Below, in pieces: positions 45,343 to 56,436 of a stretch of 64,000 bases of DNA; within the stretch, counting starts at the first letter, position 1; each line of letters opens with the position of its first letter. The position numbers were made by a program, and so were the translations under genes. Source of the DNA: Poa pratensis (lineage: Eukaryota > Streptophyta > Magnoliopsida > Poales > Poaceae); NCBI GenBank assembly GCA_947311845.1, contig CAMZMU010000116.1, forward strand, positions 1,175,492-1,239,491. The letters are read 5' to 3'. The notes under the pieces are model-generated. The model ran no database searches and was not told the origin of the DNA. It was given only the letters and a program-made list of their open reading frames with translations.

Positions 45343-48300
45343 TGTGGCGCCCTGACCCGACTGTTATACAGTGATGCTGTGTGTCACCGGTTAAGCGATA
45401 CAACCGGAGGTTACGGGTTTACCAATCCCCGGCCAAAACCTTTGGCAGGCGTTGCTCGGAATGGATCATCGGCAACACAACACCCCGATTGATGCCTTAA
45501 CACAGGCACAACCCTCAAGCATAATAGAGAGATCAAGACTTGTGGAACAACTGGCACATCACAGACTCTACGACACAAATCATATAGTTCAACTCTTATA
45601 ATAGAGAAAGATAGCAAATGACAACCAGAGGTCACAGACCCAACATTACATCAAGCGGAAGCGAAATTAGGTTGTTCTAAACAACAAGAACCAAATATGG
45701 CCTAAGAGGCCTACAGATAAACATCACACGCCAGCTGTTCCAGGATGTCCCAAGCTGCCACCTGGGAACCCCAGACTACTCGTCGACGTCCACAAAGAAC
45801 CCACCTTCGAGGTCGGTGAAGTCCTCCTCTGAAACAAAACAAACGACGTTGAGTTCGACGAACTCGCAAGATTAAGAGCTAATATATGCTCGATGAGGCT
45901 TTCAAAGTTATATGGTTGTTTTGCATAAAGCTGATTTTATTTATGAAAACATAACTCAAAGGCATCGACTATTCAGAGTATTTTCAAAAGAGGTAAGAAG
46001 TACTCTTTCTTTCATCACCTTTCTCAACATCAACCATTGTACCTGTTCATCAAAGGCACCTCCCCGAATCACCCTCGAGGAAGCTCACCTTGCATTGTGA
46101 GTGGTACCTCTAGTACCCAGTTTTTAATCATTCCGTTAAAGTTATTCTATGATCTTACCTTCACTTCCCAAGTTCGTCCATAACCGCGGACACGGCTTTT
46201 CGAAAAGATTTAACCCTGCAGGGGTGTACAAATGTTTGCCACGCGTACCGTCCGGCCCATTACCTGATCATTAGCTCTCTTCCTTGGAAAGCCGGCTGGG
46301 TGGGAGCGGTGTCGACTTCTCCCTCGTTAAGGACTTTCCAGGATCATCAGTGAGGCGGACAGGTGGTGTCTCCTCCAACCCCTGCCCGTGGCCACTCATT
46401 TTCCTAACACACCATCCTCATCTCAGTTCACCACCATCATCACGCACGCGCAAATGGAAGCCGAACTAGAGGACCCTGGCTAGCCCCGCCGAGTTATTTA
46501 GTCTATGAGGGTTCCTGCAAATGCATAGGCCTCACGCATGGTTGCACGCTCAGTCTTGGTTCAAGAGGTAAAGAACTCGCACCTAGGCGGCGAGAACGAG
46601 ACAAAACACCACAACCACAGTGGCCTCTCATCCCCACCTTTAAGCATTTATTATCCATCACCACATTTCTCCACCATCATCTCAACATTTCACACCTGTT
46701 TCCAACAACACATAATCCATCGTATAGCTATGCATAAACTAGGCATGGCTAAGCATCACATAGCATTTATAAGTAGCTCGGCCAACAACACAAACCTATG
46801 GATAATAGGAGGGGAAACAGATAATGGCATAGGGAATTAATGCAACTATAGGATACTCTAATCCGACAAAAGTTGACATTTAGAACCGCATGCAATATTA
46901 TAGTGGAGAAAATATTTGCGGAAACATAGGATAAGATATGCTCAGAGGGGGGATTACGCTTGCCTTGTTGATACGGCTGGTAGTACGGATCGTCACAAGA
47001 CGGGGGTGGCACTTCACCTCCTTGATCTACCGATGCACAAACAACACCGGAAAAACAATCAACACATGGCAATTGTGCAATGCATACAAGGATGATGATA
47101 TGACATTTTAAGTGCACCCTAGAAGATTTAAACATGAACAACAAGTTAAATGGGGTCCCCGTTATATTTATTGCATTAATTGGAATAAACCCCATATTTT
47201 AACTTAGTGATTATAATTACTACTAGAGCACATTATTGTAATTGTGATCGATGAGGCATGATGATGATGATTCTGGATTACTCATGTTTTTCTGATCATT
47301 TTGATCTAAAGAACACATTTTTCGGAGGTCCCGGTGAAAAGTTATTAATTTTAGACATTCCTCTTTTCAAATTATTTACCTTTTATTATTTTAATTCCAA
47401 CGATAAAAAGTTTTATTTACTCGACTCCGCGAGAGAGCGATGGAACCTGAAGGAATCAACGGGGGTTCAATAACTCTACAAGCGAGAGGGGGAGCGGGGA
47501 CATGTGCTACCGCGAGGGAAAAGAGAAAAAGAATATTACAAACTTTGCTATCCAGGCCGGAAATTCCGGTCCAAAGGTGCTCTTGGGCCGGAGTTTCCGG
47601 TCCACCAAAATCTCAGCCCAAAGCGGCAGCCACTGGACCCAGTCCGGAGTTGGGCCGGAGTTGGGCCGGAGTCTCCGGGCTCCAACCAACGAAACAGAAC
47701 GAGGAAAAAGAAGAGAACGCACGGTGCGGCGGCCGGCGACGTCGTGCTGCGCTCGCACGAGCACGGCGAGGCTACGCGAGAGCAGGGAGATGGGAGGAGG
47801 CCAGCAAGGGCCGATGGCTCACCACGGGCGCGGGGAAGGGGTCGGGAACGGCGGAGGGATGTCGACGGCGGCGTAGGCGAGCGGCGGAGCTGCGGACGGC
47901 CGCGGCGAAGATGAGGACGATGCGGACGATTCCGGGAGGCGTGGTTCGATTCCTCTGGCGGGGACGACGAGCACGGCACGGCGGAGCTTTTGGCTTGCTT
48001 CGATTTGCTCGGGAGGCTCTCACACGGCGGCGACGAGCTCGGCGAGTCCGGCGGCCATGGCGGCTCGGGAGGGAAGAGATGGGGAGCAGAGGAGCAGGGG
48101 GAACGGGGGCAGCACGGGGTGGGGCCTCGAGGAGCTCCTCTTCCAGGGGAGGCAGAGCAAGGGGGGGGCCCGGCGGGAGCACGGCGGCATGGCGGCGAGG
48201 CGGTCCGGCGCGAGCGCGCGGCCTCGGTCGCTACAGGAGGAGGAGGACGGCGTCTTTCTGAAAAACCCCCTGCATAAAATGTTCTCAACACGGACAGGTC

Positions 48301-48805
48301 CTCCTGGAATTACAAAGAGGTCCTTTTCCTGTTTTAAAATAAAACCCAGCACATGTTTTGAATTAACTGGGGCATTTAACATTTTGCAAAAAATGTGAGA
48401 AAATTCCAGTAGCCTCCCCACAACATGTGGAAACTCCACCAAAATTGGTTTTGGCAAAATAAAATGTTTTGAACCACTTTTGTTCATAGTGTTGAATTAT
48501 ATCATTCTGCTCATTTTCCAAATATTGCTATTTCAATATTTTGGGGCAAAGGCAAAAACAATATTGTGGACTCTTGGAACTTCCTTGACAAATATGGATG
48601 TCCAAGTAATTTTGGTTGCAAGTTTGATTGTCTTCCTTGTTGTGAAATTATGTTGAAAGAAGTTTTCCATTATTAAGTTTCAACATTGCCAAGAATGAAA
48701 TTGTGTGGCTTAGCAATTTAAAGGGATGCAATGATGCATGCATGCCATGATGTAAATGAGGACACAAAAGTGAAAATTTGGTACTCAAATTTTGGGGCTG
48801 TTACA
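45343..48805 (-). repeat. Gypsy 5' LTR (element orientation)
   Basis: A 3463-bp copy of the LTR at 36848-40330, differing by scattered substitutions and short indels. It abuts the 3' half of the glycine-rich gene. Confidence 0.92.
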
Positions 48806-48810
48806 GTGGC

Positions 48811-49068
48811 GGTGGTATCGGTGGGCTAGGTGGAGCCGGCGGTGGCATTGGCACGCTTGGCGGTGGAGGCCTCGGAGGGCTCGGAGGCGGTGGGCTTGGA
48901 GGTGGAGGCCTCGGAGGGCTTGGCGGCGGCGGGCTTGGTGGTGGCGGCGGTGGACTTGGCGGTGGCTCAGGTGGACTCGGTGGCCTGGGCGGTGGAACAG
49001 GAGGCCTGGGCGGCGGCGGCCTAGGTGGTGGTGCGGGTGGGCTCGGCGGTGGCTGCTCTCATCCCTGA
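48811..49068 (+). pseudogene. Secreted glycine-rich protein, 3' part
   Basis: Codons 129-213 plus stop of the gene begun at 36464. The frame reads GGIGGLGGAGGGIGTLGGGG, continues as GGLGG/GGGLGG repeats with occasional Ser and Thr, and ends GGGCSHP. It follows the right-hand GTGGC duplication directly. Cut off from its promoter and signal peptide by 12 kb, it is not expected to give the native protein. Confidence 0.88.
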
Positions 49069-49205
49069 TGCACCCAAGCATGCATGCACGTGCATGCTTG
49101 CCGATGTGGACGTTCGTTTGCATGCATGCACGGCGCACTAGGGTCAACGGTACACGTCACGCTGCGGTCAACGGTTCATGTGAGATTGTCAGTGCGTGGT
49201 AGGAG

Positions 49206-50003
49206 CAGTGGCGGCGCCAGTAGGGGGTCGAGGGTGGTCGGTCGACCCCCCTCACTTTTGGCCAAAAAAAATAGATCATAATATATTAATTTGGTAATGA
49301 CGCCGGCTAATCCATGCATGATCGCTGTAGGGCTTTGCTTGTCACATGTGGGCTACTAACTACCCTATTAACTTTGTAATGACGCCGGGTAATCCATGCA
49401 TGATCGTTGTAGGGTTCTTCTTGTCACGTATAGCCCAATGGCTTTAAGTTAGCTAGCCTACAAGTTTTTTTAGCTCCGGTGGCTAGCAAAAGATTAATTC
49501 CTATACATATTGTACGATGACTTTGATGAAATGTACAATCATTTTGATGAAATAGTTGGCCGGGCTTAATATAATTCGACTTATTTCATAGGGTCGACCG
49601 GGCAACGCCGATGATTTGTTCGAGTGTTTGATATTTCTTTGAACATTTGGTATTGTTGACCGCTGGAAATTTAGGCCAATATCCGACCATTGTCATTGAT
49701 GAGGTCGATATGTAAATAAATCCTTTTATTTATTTGTTTGTTATAACATGATTTTTTTTAGAATTTATTTAATTATTTTATCAAATTTCATGATAATCCT
49801 TTTTTTATAATCTGAGACAAACTCAGTGTCAACAGATGCCCCTCGAGGTCTGGTTGTGAGCTATAATATTGTGAGACTTCGACTTATTTACGTTGTTCTA
49901 TCCGTACAATTGTGAATTACATGTGTTCTCAAAAAAAAAAATTCGCCGGTGGCACACCTTTTACTGTTCGCCCCCCTCGTCTCAATTCCTGGCTCCGCCA
50001 CTG
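49206..50003. mobile_element. Second non-autonomous hAT-like transposon, 8-bp TSD
   Basis: The left end CAGTGGCGGCGCCAG and right end CTGGCTCCGCCACTG are inverted copies. The 8-bp repeat GGTAGGAG flanks it (49198-49205, 50004-50011). The 798-bp interior has no transposase domain. Its ends belong to the same CAGTGGCGG... type as the element at 28685, but the interiors differ. It sits about 140 bp after the stop of the glycine-rich gene, probably in its 3' untranslated region. Confidence 0.85.
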
Positions 50004-50303
50004 GGTAGGAGGTGTATGTGCAAGATAAGTTGGTGATTGTTTGTAGCCTCGTTCAGTCGTTTGTGCGTGCAGTGTTTGAATAATAAAGGATGCTAATGTC
50101 GATGTGCCCTGTAAAACACTAGGGAGATTATCATGTGTTGTTGCCTAATCCTGCTCTCACCTCTCTTAGCCCTGCTCTCTCTCCTTCCTATAAACCCCTG
50201 AATAGTTGTATTACATGTGAAATGTGGAAACCGTTGTTGATCCACGGACGAAGAAGGATTAGACTAGTCATGTGAAAAAGTCAAGGAATCAGGGAAAAAG
50301 CTA

Positions 50304-50403
50304 CTTCCTCCGCCCATAAAAGAATATCTCAACTTTGTCTAAACTTTTATGTATCTTATATTTTTTTAGTGTGTAAATACGTCTAGACATTAGATGGAGG
50401 GAG
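50304..50403. mobile_element. Short Stowaway-like MITE
   Basis: CTTCCTCCGCCCATAAAAGA at the left and GACATTAGATGGAGGGAG at the right are loosely inverted, flanked by TA on both sides (50302-50303, 50404-50405). Length is 100 bp. Confidence 0.6.
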
Positions 50404-50894
50404 TAGATTCTATATTTTTTAAATTTTTTTTTTTTGCGTATGGAGTAGATTCTATTGGCATAACAATGGATCTTGGTCTTTGCCAAAAAAAAATAGTTAA
50501 TGTTGTCTACTTTTTCTACATCTATACTACTATTAAAAGAGCAAACTTGTGTTGTTGGGATACTTTAAATCTGAGCCCTTCAATATCCGATCAAACGGCC
50601 CAGATCGTCCCAATGTTTGACAACTCAACATTGTCCGTTTTGGACCGTTTTGCCCTCCCACCAAATCACATAATACTGCTAATGCCATCATACCTCTTCG
50701 TTTTCGTAAATATTACAGAGATTGTCACCGCAAAAAATCAGAAACGCCCTTCTATGTGGCAACAAGAGCGCATCCAGGGTGCTATCTGCAAAACCCGCAC
50801 TCCTTCCCTTCCCCTCCACAGCCTCTCCTCCCCGCGAACCCTAGCCCCGGCCGCGGATTCCTCGGGCAGGCGGGCCGGAGCCCCGGCCGCCGTG

Positions 50895-52623
50895 ATGATG
50901 GACGACGGCGGCGTCGGAGATCCGGTCGAAGATTTCCTCATCGGAGGCGCCGGCGACGACGGGGAAGACCTCGCCGCCTTCTGCGATGGAGGGTACGGAC
51001 ACTGCAACAAAGAACTGATTTTTCCCCTTCTTCTGCTGCTACTTATTAGAGTGGATTGCATTAGTTTTTGTGATTTTTTCGTACGGAAATTTTGTAATCT
51101 CGAGGTCGCTGTCGCTGTAGATTTCTTTATTATCTGCCGGCGGCGTTGAACGCGTAGCAGTTCTTGTTGTTCGACCCCTACACGTATGCTCTGCATGGTA
51201 TTGAGTCTCAGCAATCTGGAAACAATTGTGTACTGAATGCTAGCTGGCATACGATGCTCCATTGCTCCTTGCCCAGTATATAGATGGGTGTGATGTGCAT
51301 AAATATGAATCTGGATATCGGTATTGTAGCACACAGTATTTGAAATATGAGCAGCGGAATCTTCTGTTGCATACTTGAGCCCTATTTTTGTGTTTGTACT
51401 TGACTGCTGTTTATTTGACAGACTTGACATTGAGGATGTCGGTGGAGATACCTGTGGTCTTCAGCGATCTAATTTGGGGAAAAGGTGTCAATCTTACTCT
51501 CTTCTGATTTTCTTTTCGAAAGTAGTATCTTTACTTACATTTTGTTTCGCTATGGAAAATTGATTTGTAAACTGTATCTTGGCATCTCATATCCTTGCTG
51601 CTTGTAACTGTAGATTGCTAATCATTGCTTGTTGTTATAGTGAGCTGTTGGCATAATGCAGTGAATTTCATTCAATTCTGTTTAAGCGATGTGCATCCAT
51701 TATGCATGCCAATGGTGTCATTAACAGAACAGACATTCTCCAGTTTATAATATACTATTCATTTTCTTGCATCTGTTATTTCATCATTTATGATGATACT
51801 GGATTTGCAGTGCTAAGAAATTTCATTTTGTGCAGAGGTAGAGATGAACCGTCTTCATCTGGTCCAAAGTCCAAAGCTTGCCGTGAGAAAATGCGGAGGG
51901 ATAAACTGAATGATAGGTATGGGCATCTGGCAATATATGCCCCTAAACCATCCCTTCCATGTAGAAAAGGTTCATTTGCTTTGCAAACGTATTTCTTACC
52001 TTCCCTGTCTGTATTAACTAACAAATTTTTCAATCGCAGGTTTCTTGAATTATGTTCTGTTATGAATTCTGGCAAGCACGGGTCTGCCGAAGTATGTTCA
52101 GCGAGCAAGCAAGCTAAGTTGGATAAAGCAAGTATCTTGAGTGATGCAGTTCGTATGCTGACGCAACTCAGAGGCGAGGCAGAAAAGCTTAAAGAATCAA
52201 ACGAGAATCTACGAGAGACAATCAAGGACCTTAAGGTATATTGTTCCCATAACATGAGTTAAGCAGGCAAATTAGTTCTCTGGCATTCGTGGCCACAAAT
52301 TATATAACGCCATCTTTCACTAATTCGCTGACTTTACCATCCATGCATCTGAGAAATTCTAGATTTGACTAAATTTGTGGGTTCGGTTTTACCAAAGGTT
52401 CTGATATATTCTCCAGGTGGAGAAGAATGAGCTTCGAGATGAGAAGGTGAGCCTGAAGGCAGAAAAGGATAGGCTGGAACAACAACTTAAAGCAGCAAGT
52501 GCTGCTCCTACAGGATTTATTCCTCATATGCCTCATCCAGCCGCGTTCCACCCCATGCCGCCCGCTCCTAACCAATCTGCCTCTTCACCATGCCGCCCGC
52601 TCCTAACATTGCTCTCGACCTAA
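50895..52623 (+). CDS. bHLH transcription factor (IVc/ILR3-like) carried by the Helitron
   Basis: Exons 50895-50992, 51422-51484, 51836-51916, 52040-52235 and 52417-52623 join to an open 214-residue frame, all introns GT-AG. The N-terminus is acidic (MMDDGGVGDPVEDF). The basic region KACREKMRRDKLNDR (about residues 67-81) has the Glu and Arg needed for E-box binding. The helix-loop-helix follows (FLELCSVM, then KASILSDAVRMLTQL), then a long leucine-zipper-like coiled coil (EAEKLKESNENLRETIKDLK, VEKNELRDEKVSLKAEKDRL). This layout is the IVc group (ILR3, bHLH104/115), nuclear regulators of iron homeostasis; that role is family knowledge. The C-terminus is abnormal: after AAFHPMPPAPN a short duplicated block (ATGCCGCCCGCTCCTAAC, twice about 35 bp apart) is followed by a stop, and the usual PGYPAMAMWQF-type end is missing. 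Probably a truncated captured copy; expression is unknown. Confidence 0.83.
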
Positions 52624-54656
52624 TCAGGTATGAGCACGCCGTCAAGATCAGGTCGCGACGTGGAGTTGATCTTCTCTGATATGACCACGCCGTCAAGATA
52701 AGGTGGCTGACATGGAGTTGCACGCATGGACTCCAAGGCTACCAGCAGTAAACCTACAATTGCGTCTGCACATCCCAAACAATAAGCGTCGTTTGGAGTT
52801 GCTTTGCCAGGCAAGCGGGCGAACAATGCCTTGGCGTCGCAGCATGAATCCGGTGGGCGACATCTGCGGAGAGTCACCGATGCATCTCGATTCTCGACAA
52901 CTACACGTGCAAGAACAGCAGTGGAAGGTGTTTCCTTCTTCCTGGACAAAATTGTAAGAAAATCATTAATTTGGTTTCTAAGTATTCGTTGATCTGTTTG
53001 TGCAGCTGAGCATCGTACCTTATCAATTCTTTGCATACTTGGATCTCCTCCCGTCATCAATTTTGTTCATGCTGCACTGACAATCCTATTCCCACCTTCA
53101 TGAACAAGTCTCTTCCTGGGCAGCGGTCCTCTAGCAAACACTACTCATGGCAAGTCAAGTTGTTCCCCCAGTATGACAGAAACGGTTGCATTCTTCCACC
53201 GTTTGAGAAACATTAGTGGAAACATAATCTAATGAATTGTCTGATGGTTTATTTGGTTAGGTTTGGGCGATCAGTTCACGTCAAAGCTAAGCTAGCAAGA
53301 GGTGGATGTCCGGCGGCTGGCAATGCACGGTGATGCTGGCTGCAACATCACCTGTCATTGATGAATACCACTTATGTACAAGTCTAATTACTTTTGTTTC
53401 TAAAAGGCCGATTCTTCAGTTATTTTTTCAGTACTAAACAGTTCCTGCTGTCTTATAGTCATATTTCCTGGATGGTTTTGGCTGAAAACCAGGGAGCTCT
53501 TAACACAGGGTTTCTCTTTTTATTATAGCCTTTGTCGGTTAATAAATTCAGCCCCATGGCTTCAAAGTTTCAAACTGTTGCATTTAGCTGAATTGCATCT
53601 ACTTGCTGGAATTGGTCAAAGATGTGTGCAGATCGATGGAGAAACTAAGGATGTGGTATGCAATCCAACGTGTGAAAAAATAATGAGAATTCTATTACTG
53701 AAATTATTATTTATGCTTTAAATTATTTTGCAGACTTGCTAGCGGTCATGTTTGTTCTTGGCAAGAGATTCTCTGTGATGACTTTTTTTTAAAAAAAACT
53801 AAACATTAAATATTCATGGAAATATAAAATTCGGCCATGTAACTTGACTATTGTTAACATACATGTTTTTCTTCTTCCCGTCAGGGTTCCAGTTCAGGTA
53901 TGCTGCACTAATTACTTCATTCTCATATTATGCCCAAAATTGGATAGTTTCAGTTGTATACTTGACAACTTATGATTTCAGATTTGGTCCACAATTTGTT
54001 GTAAATAAATTTGACCTATTTTATAATGGATCTGTGTTCAATTGTAGAAAAAAATCTATACACTGAGATGTTAATATTAGTATCTGCACCAATTTGTAAA
54101 GATGTGAAATCTCCATGTTCCTTCTCCACATTCTCCATTCAGTTTAAACGTAAATAAGTTCTTTTGTGCTATATTTGCTATATTTTTTATAACAACTGCA
54201 CCTTTGTGTTGAAATACGATCTCTTGAAATATTTGTAGGCTTGAAAGCGAACATAGGGAAGTAGCTACACAGAGTGCATTAGGGATTATGCTTATCACAC
54301 AGCTCTTATGGATATATAAGACTATCTGGGAATGGAATAATTGAATACTTCGATTGGTAGGTACTACTCTGATCATATTTTTCATTACCATTTCTACAGC
54401 AAAATCTAAAATATATAGTTGCTATCCGCTACTAGAGATAGCTAGCTGCTTATGCTCCAAGCCTCCAACGATTTTTAACAATTCCCTTTTGTACCCGTTC
54501 TAACATATCATACTAGGATGATGAAAACAAAGGTGATGAGGCGGTACTGTCATCACCAACTTCATACTACTTGACATATTTATAGTATAAATTTCCTCCT
54601 TGACTTTCTTATTCTCCAATTGACGGCCCTTTATAATTTCCCACTTTAATTGTGAA

Positions 54657-54684
54657 ACGTGCGTTGCACGTACATGCCAACTAG
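54657..54684 (+). terminator. Helitron 3' hairpin and CTAG terminus
   Basis: A six-base stem with a three-base loop (ACGTGC GTT GCACGT) followed by ACATGCCAA and CTAG. This is the replication stop signal that defines the Helitron end. Confidence 0.9.
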
Positions 54685-54973
54685 TACTAGAAAAAATTTA
54701 GACGCACTATATTTTGGAAAAAACTTGGAGTATTTTTTAGGCTTGAGGCAGTCAGCCAACTACACGCTGGAGGAGGATTTTCGTTAGAGTCGTCCATGCA
54801 CCCAAAAACCAAAGTTTGTTAGAGTCCGAAATCCCATCCAAGCAGAAGTTCTAACAAACTTGTACTCGTAGTTGATATTTCTCAGATTTAATTAAGCAGA
54901 ACGAATCACAACTCGTATGTGCGTCGGAGTCCGGCCCGAGTCGTCCTTGTTCGTTCCTCCGATGAAGTACTCC

Positions 54974-54981
54974 TATATAAA
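54974..54981 (+). promoter_or_regulatory. TATA box of the first small paralog
   Basis: TATATAAATTCCCACG lies about 80 bp before the ATG at 55056. The second paralog has the same words (TATAAATTCCCACG at 58087). Confidence 0.7.
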
Positions 54982-55055
54982 TTCCCACGCCCCACCACGA
55001 TCGATAGACCGACGAACAAATCATCAAGGGTACCACCAACTCTACCAGGCCAGCG

Positions 55056-55319
55056 ATGGAACAACTGCAAAGGATCTTCGGCAGCGACAACACGGTGGCC
55101 ATCGCCAAGATGCAGCTGGACGACGACAACCCGCCGCCGCCGCCGCAGCCGTTCGAGTACGACCAACCCCGGCCTACCGGAGCCTACCTCGGAGACGGCC
55201 CGACGACAGTCCTAGGCAAACGATCAAACCGAACAGCCAGCAGCAGCAGCAGGCGGCCGATGCTCAGACGCAACGACTCACCGGCGATGACGGGTTTCGG
55301 CCGCAACCAGGCAAAATAG
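55056..55319 (+). CDS. Small unknown protein, paralog 1
   Basis: A single-exon frame of 87 residues: MEQLQRIFGSDN, AKMQLDDDNPPPP, PFEYDQPRP, then VLGKRSNRTASSSSRR and RRNDSPAMTGFG. I do not recognise a domain. It is paralogous to the gene at 58173: both share EQL(Q/L)(R/K)IF, AK(M/L)QLD, a PFE segment, LGKR and an R-rich stretch before SPA, and their promoters and 5' flanks are similar. It is shorter than its partner, lacking about 27 residues in the middle and the end. A Helitron sits about 370 bp upstream. No signal peptide or membrane segment is seen; the basic C-terminal half could be nuclear. It may be a degraded member of the pair. Confidence 0.55.
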   Translation: MEQLQRIFGSDNTVAIAKMQLDDDNPPPPPQPFEYDQPRPTGAYLGDGPTTVLGKRSNRTASSSSRRPMLRRNDSPAMTGFGRNQAK

Positions 55320-55795
55320 CTGAACCGCCTACGATAATCGTGCGGCGGGCCAGAAATTAAAAAAAAACTACTGGAGTCGAGCAGTATAAAAAAAGGTCTG
55401 AGATTAAGCCCGGGTTTTTTTCCGAGAGAGGCCTGATTTTGAGCGTGGCTTCTCCCGCTGTTTTTTGGCCTTCCATACAATTTCCGGCCCGTCCATATAA
55501 CCCCGGAGTTGCAGCTTCCCGGAAGGTTCGAGAACTGAAAACTGCAGCGGTTTGTATTGAAGTCCGGCGTGGGAAATGAACCACGATCTCGAGAAATGCA
55601 ACTGCAATTACAATGGCATGAAATCGAAGTGGTGGAACTGAACACGGGGCTAATTATATCGGAATTTTAATCGCCGGGAAAACAAAAATAAATGCGATCC
55701 CCCCGCTGCTAGTTTTCTTCATTGCCCTCTCTCTGCAAACCAAGCGCGCACCACTCTGCAACCGCACGCATCGGCCTCGCTCATCTGCTTAGGCC

Positions 55796-56436
55796 ATGGA
55801 GCAGTGGAAGAACGAGGGCTCCACCAGCGAGGAGTCCGGCGGCGAAGCCGAAGCACTAGGGTCTTCTTCCTCTTCCTCGAGCGATGGCGAGGACAATGAT
55901 TATGTTTCCATCTCGGAAACAGAATCCGAGACCCCATCAGAGGTCGAGCGGCTACATCTCATTTACGGGCTCGACGACCCCCCGCCCTCACCACATAGCG
56001 CGTCAGACGAGGAGACCCCTCCGAGCAGGAGGACGATGAAGATGAAGACGACGAGGAGGAGGACGACGACGACGACAACGGCCCCAATGCCGTCGCTCCC
56101 AACGAGGGGAACGAGGCTGCCTCCGCATCTCCCTACGAGGTGTTGAACCCGTATGGATCCCCCTCTGAGCAGGAGGACGGGGAAAAGGCGAAGGACGGTA
56201 GCGGCAACAATGCCGTCGCCGCCAGCGAGGGGAACGAGGAGGCCGCCCCACCAGCCGGCGGGGAGGAGAGCGAGGCCGCGCCCGCTGCCAAGGACGCGGC
56301 CGTTGATGCCGAGGACGAGGACGGGTACGACGGAGACATCGAGAAGCCGAAGGCCCTCGCCAAGCGTCGTCGCCAAGACGGCGATCACGCGGAAGCTTCT
56401 TCCTCGAAGAAGATGAAGAAGAAGAAGGATGAGTAG
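55796..56436 (+). pseudogene. Acidic Asp/Glu-rich protein with a one-base frameshift
   Basis: The frame from ATG 55796 (MEQWKNEGSTSEESGGEAEA, then a Ser run and ISETESETPSEVERLHLIYG) is strongly acidic until the C-run at 56016-56019. There it slips into a meaningless Arg/Thr-rich frame. One base further along, the other frame continues the acidic theme (SEQEDDEDEDDEEEDDDDDN) and runs to 56436, ending with a nuclear signal-like KRRRQDGDH...KKMKKKKDE. Restoring one base in the C-run would give 213 residues. The word SEQED and NAVAxxEGNE occur twice, an internal repeat. No catalytic domain is recognised; composition suggests a nuclear acidic protein. It may be a real pseudogene or a sequencing error in a homopolymer. 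Confidence 0.55.

Larger units (their letters stand above)
36848..48805 (-). mobile_element. Chromodomain Gypsy LTR retrotransposon, 12 kb
   Basis: An 11,958-bp element in minus orientation, with LTRs of about 3.48 kb (36848-40330) and 3.46 kb (45343-48805) and a 5-bp duplication GTGGC (36843-36847, 48806-48810). In element orientation the LTR runs TGTAACAGCCCC...GGCGCCACA. The primer-binding site is at 45328-45339 and the polypurine tract (AAGGAGGGTAGAAT) at 40331-40344. Domain order gag, protease, RT, RNase H, integrase, chromodomain marks a chromovirus; the very long LTRs fit the Tekay/Del branch (inference). LTR-to-LTR differences that I compared over about 400 bp were near 1%, plus short indels, so the insertion is young. 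Confidence 0.94.
50521..54684 (+). mobile_element. Helitron with captured bHLH gene
   Basis: The 5' end TCTATACTACTATTAAAAGA is the classical grass Helitron start (TC). The 3' end is CTAG (54681-54684), preceded nine bases earlier by the perfect hairpin ACGTGC-GTT-GCACGT (54657-54671). The insertion lies between A (50520) and T (54685), the Helitron target rule, without duplication. A paralogous segment in this window shows the uninterrupted site at 57857/57858. The 4164-bp element has no RepHel helicase, so it is non-autonomous. It carries a whole multi-exon bHLH transcription unit on its own plus strand (50895-52623), followed by about 2 kb I cannot assign. Capture of genomic DNA, not cDNA, is shown by the retained introns. 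Confidence 0.9.

Noticed and set aside
51702..52262. 186-codon frame in the bHLH region
   Set aside because: It reads through introns; splice sites and the bHLH family define the exons instead.
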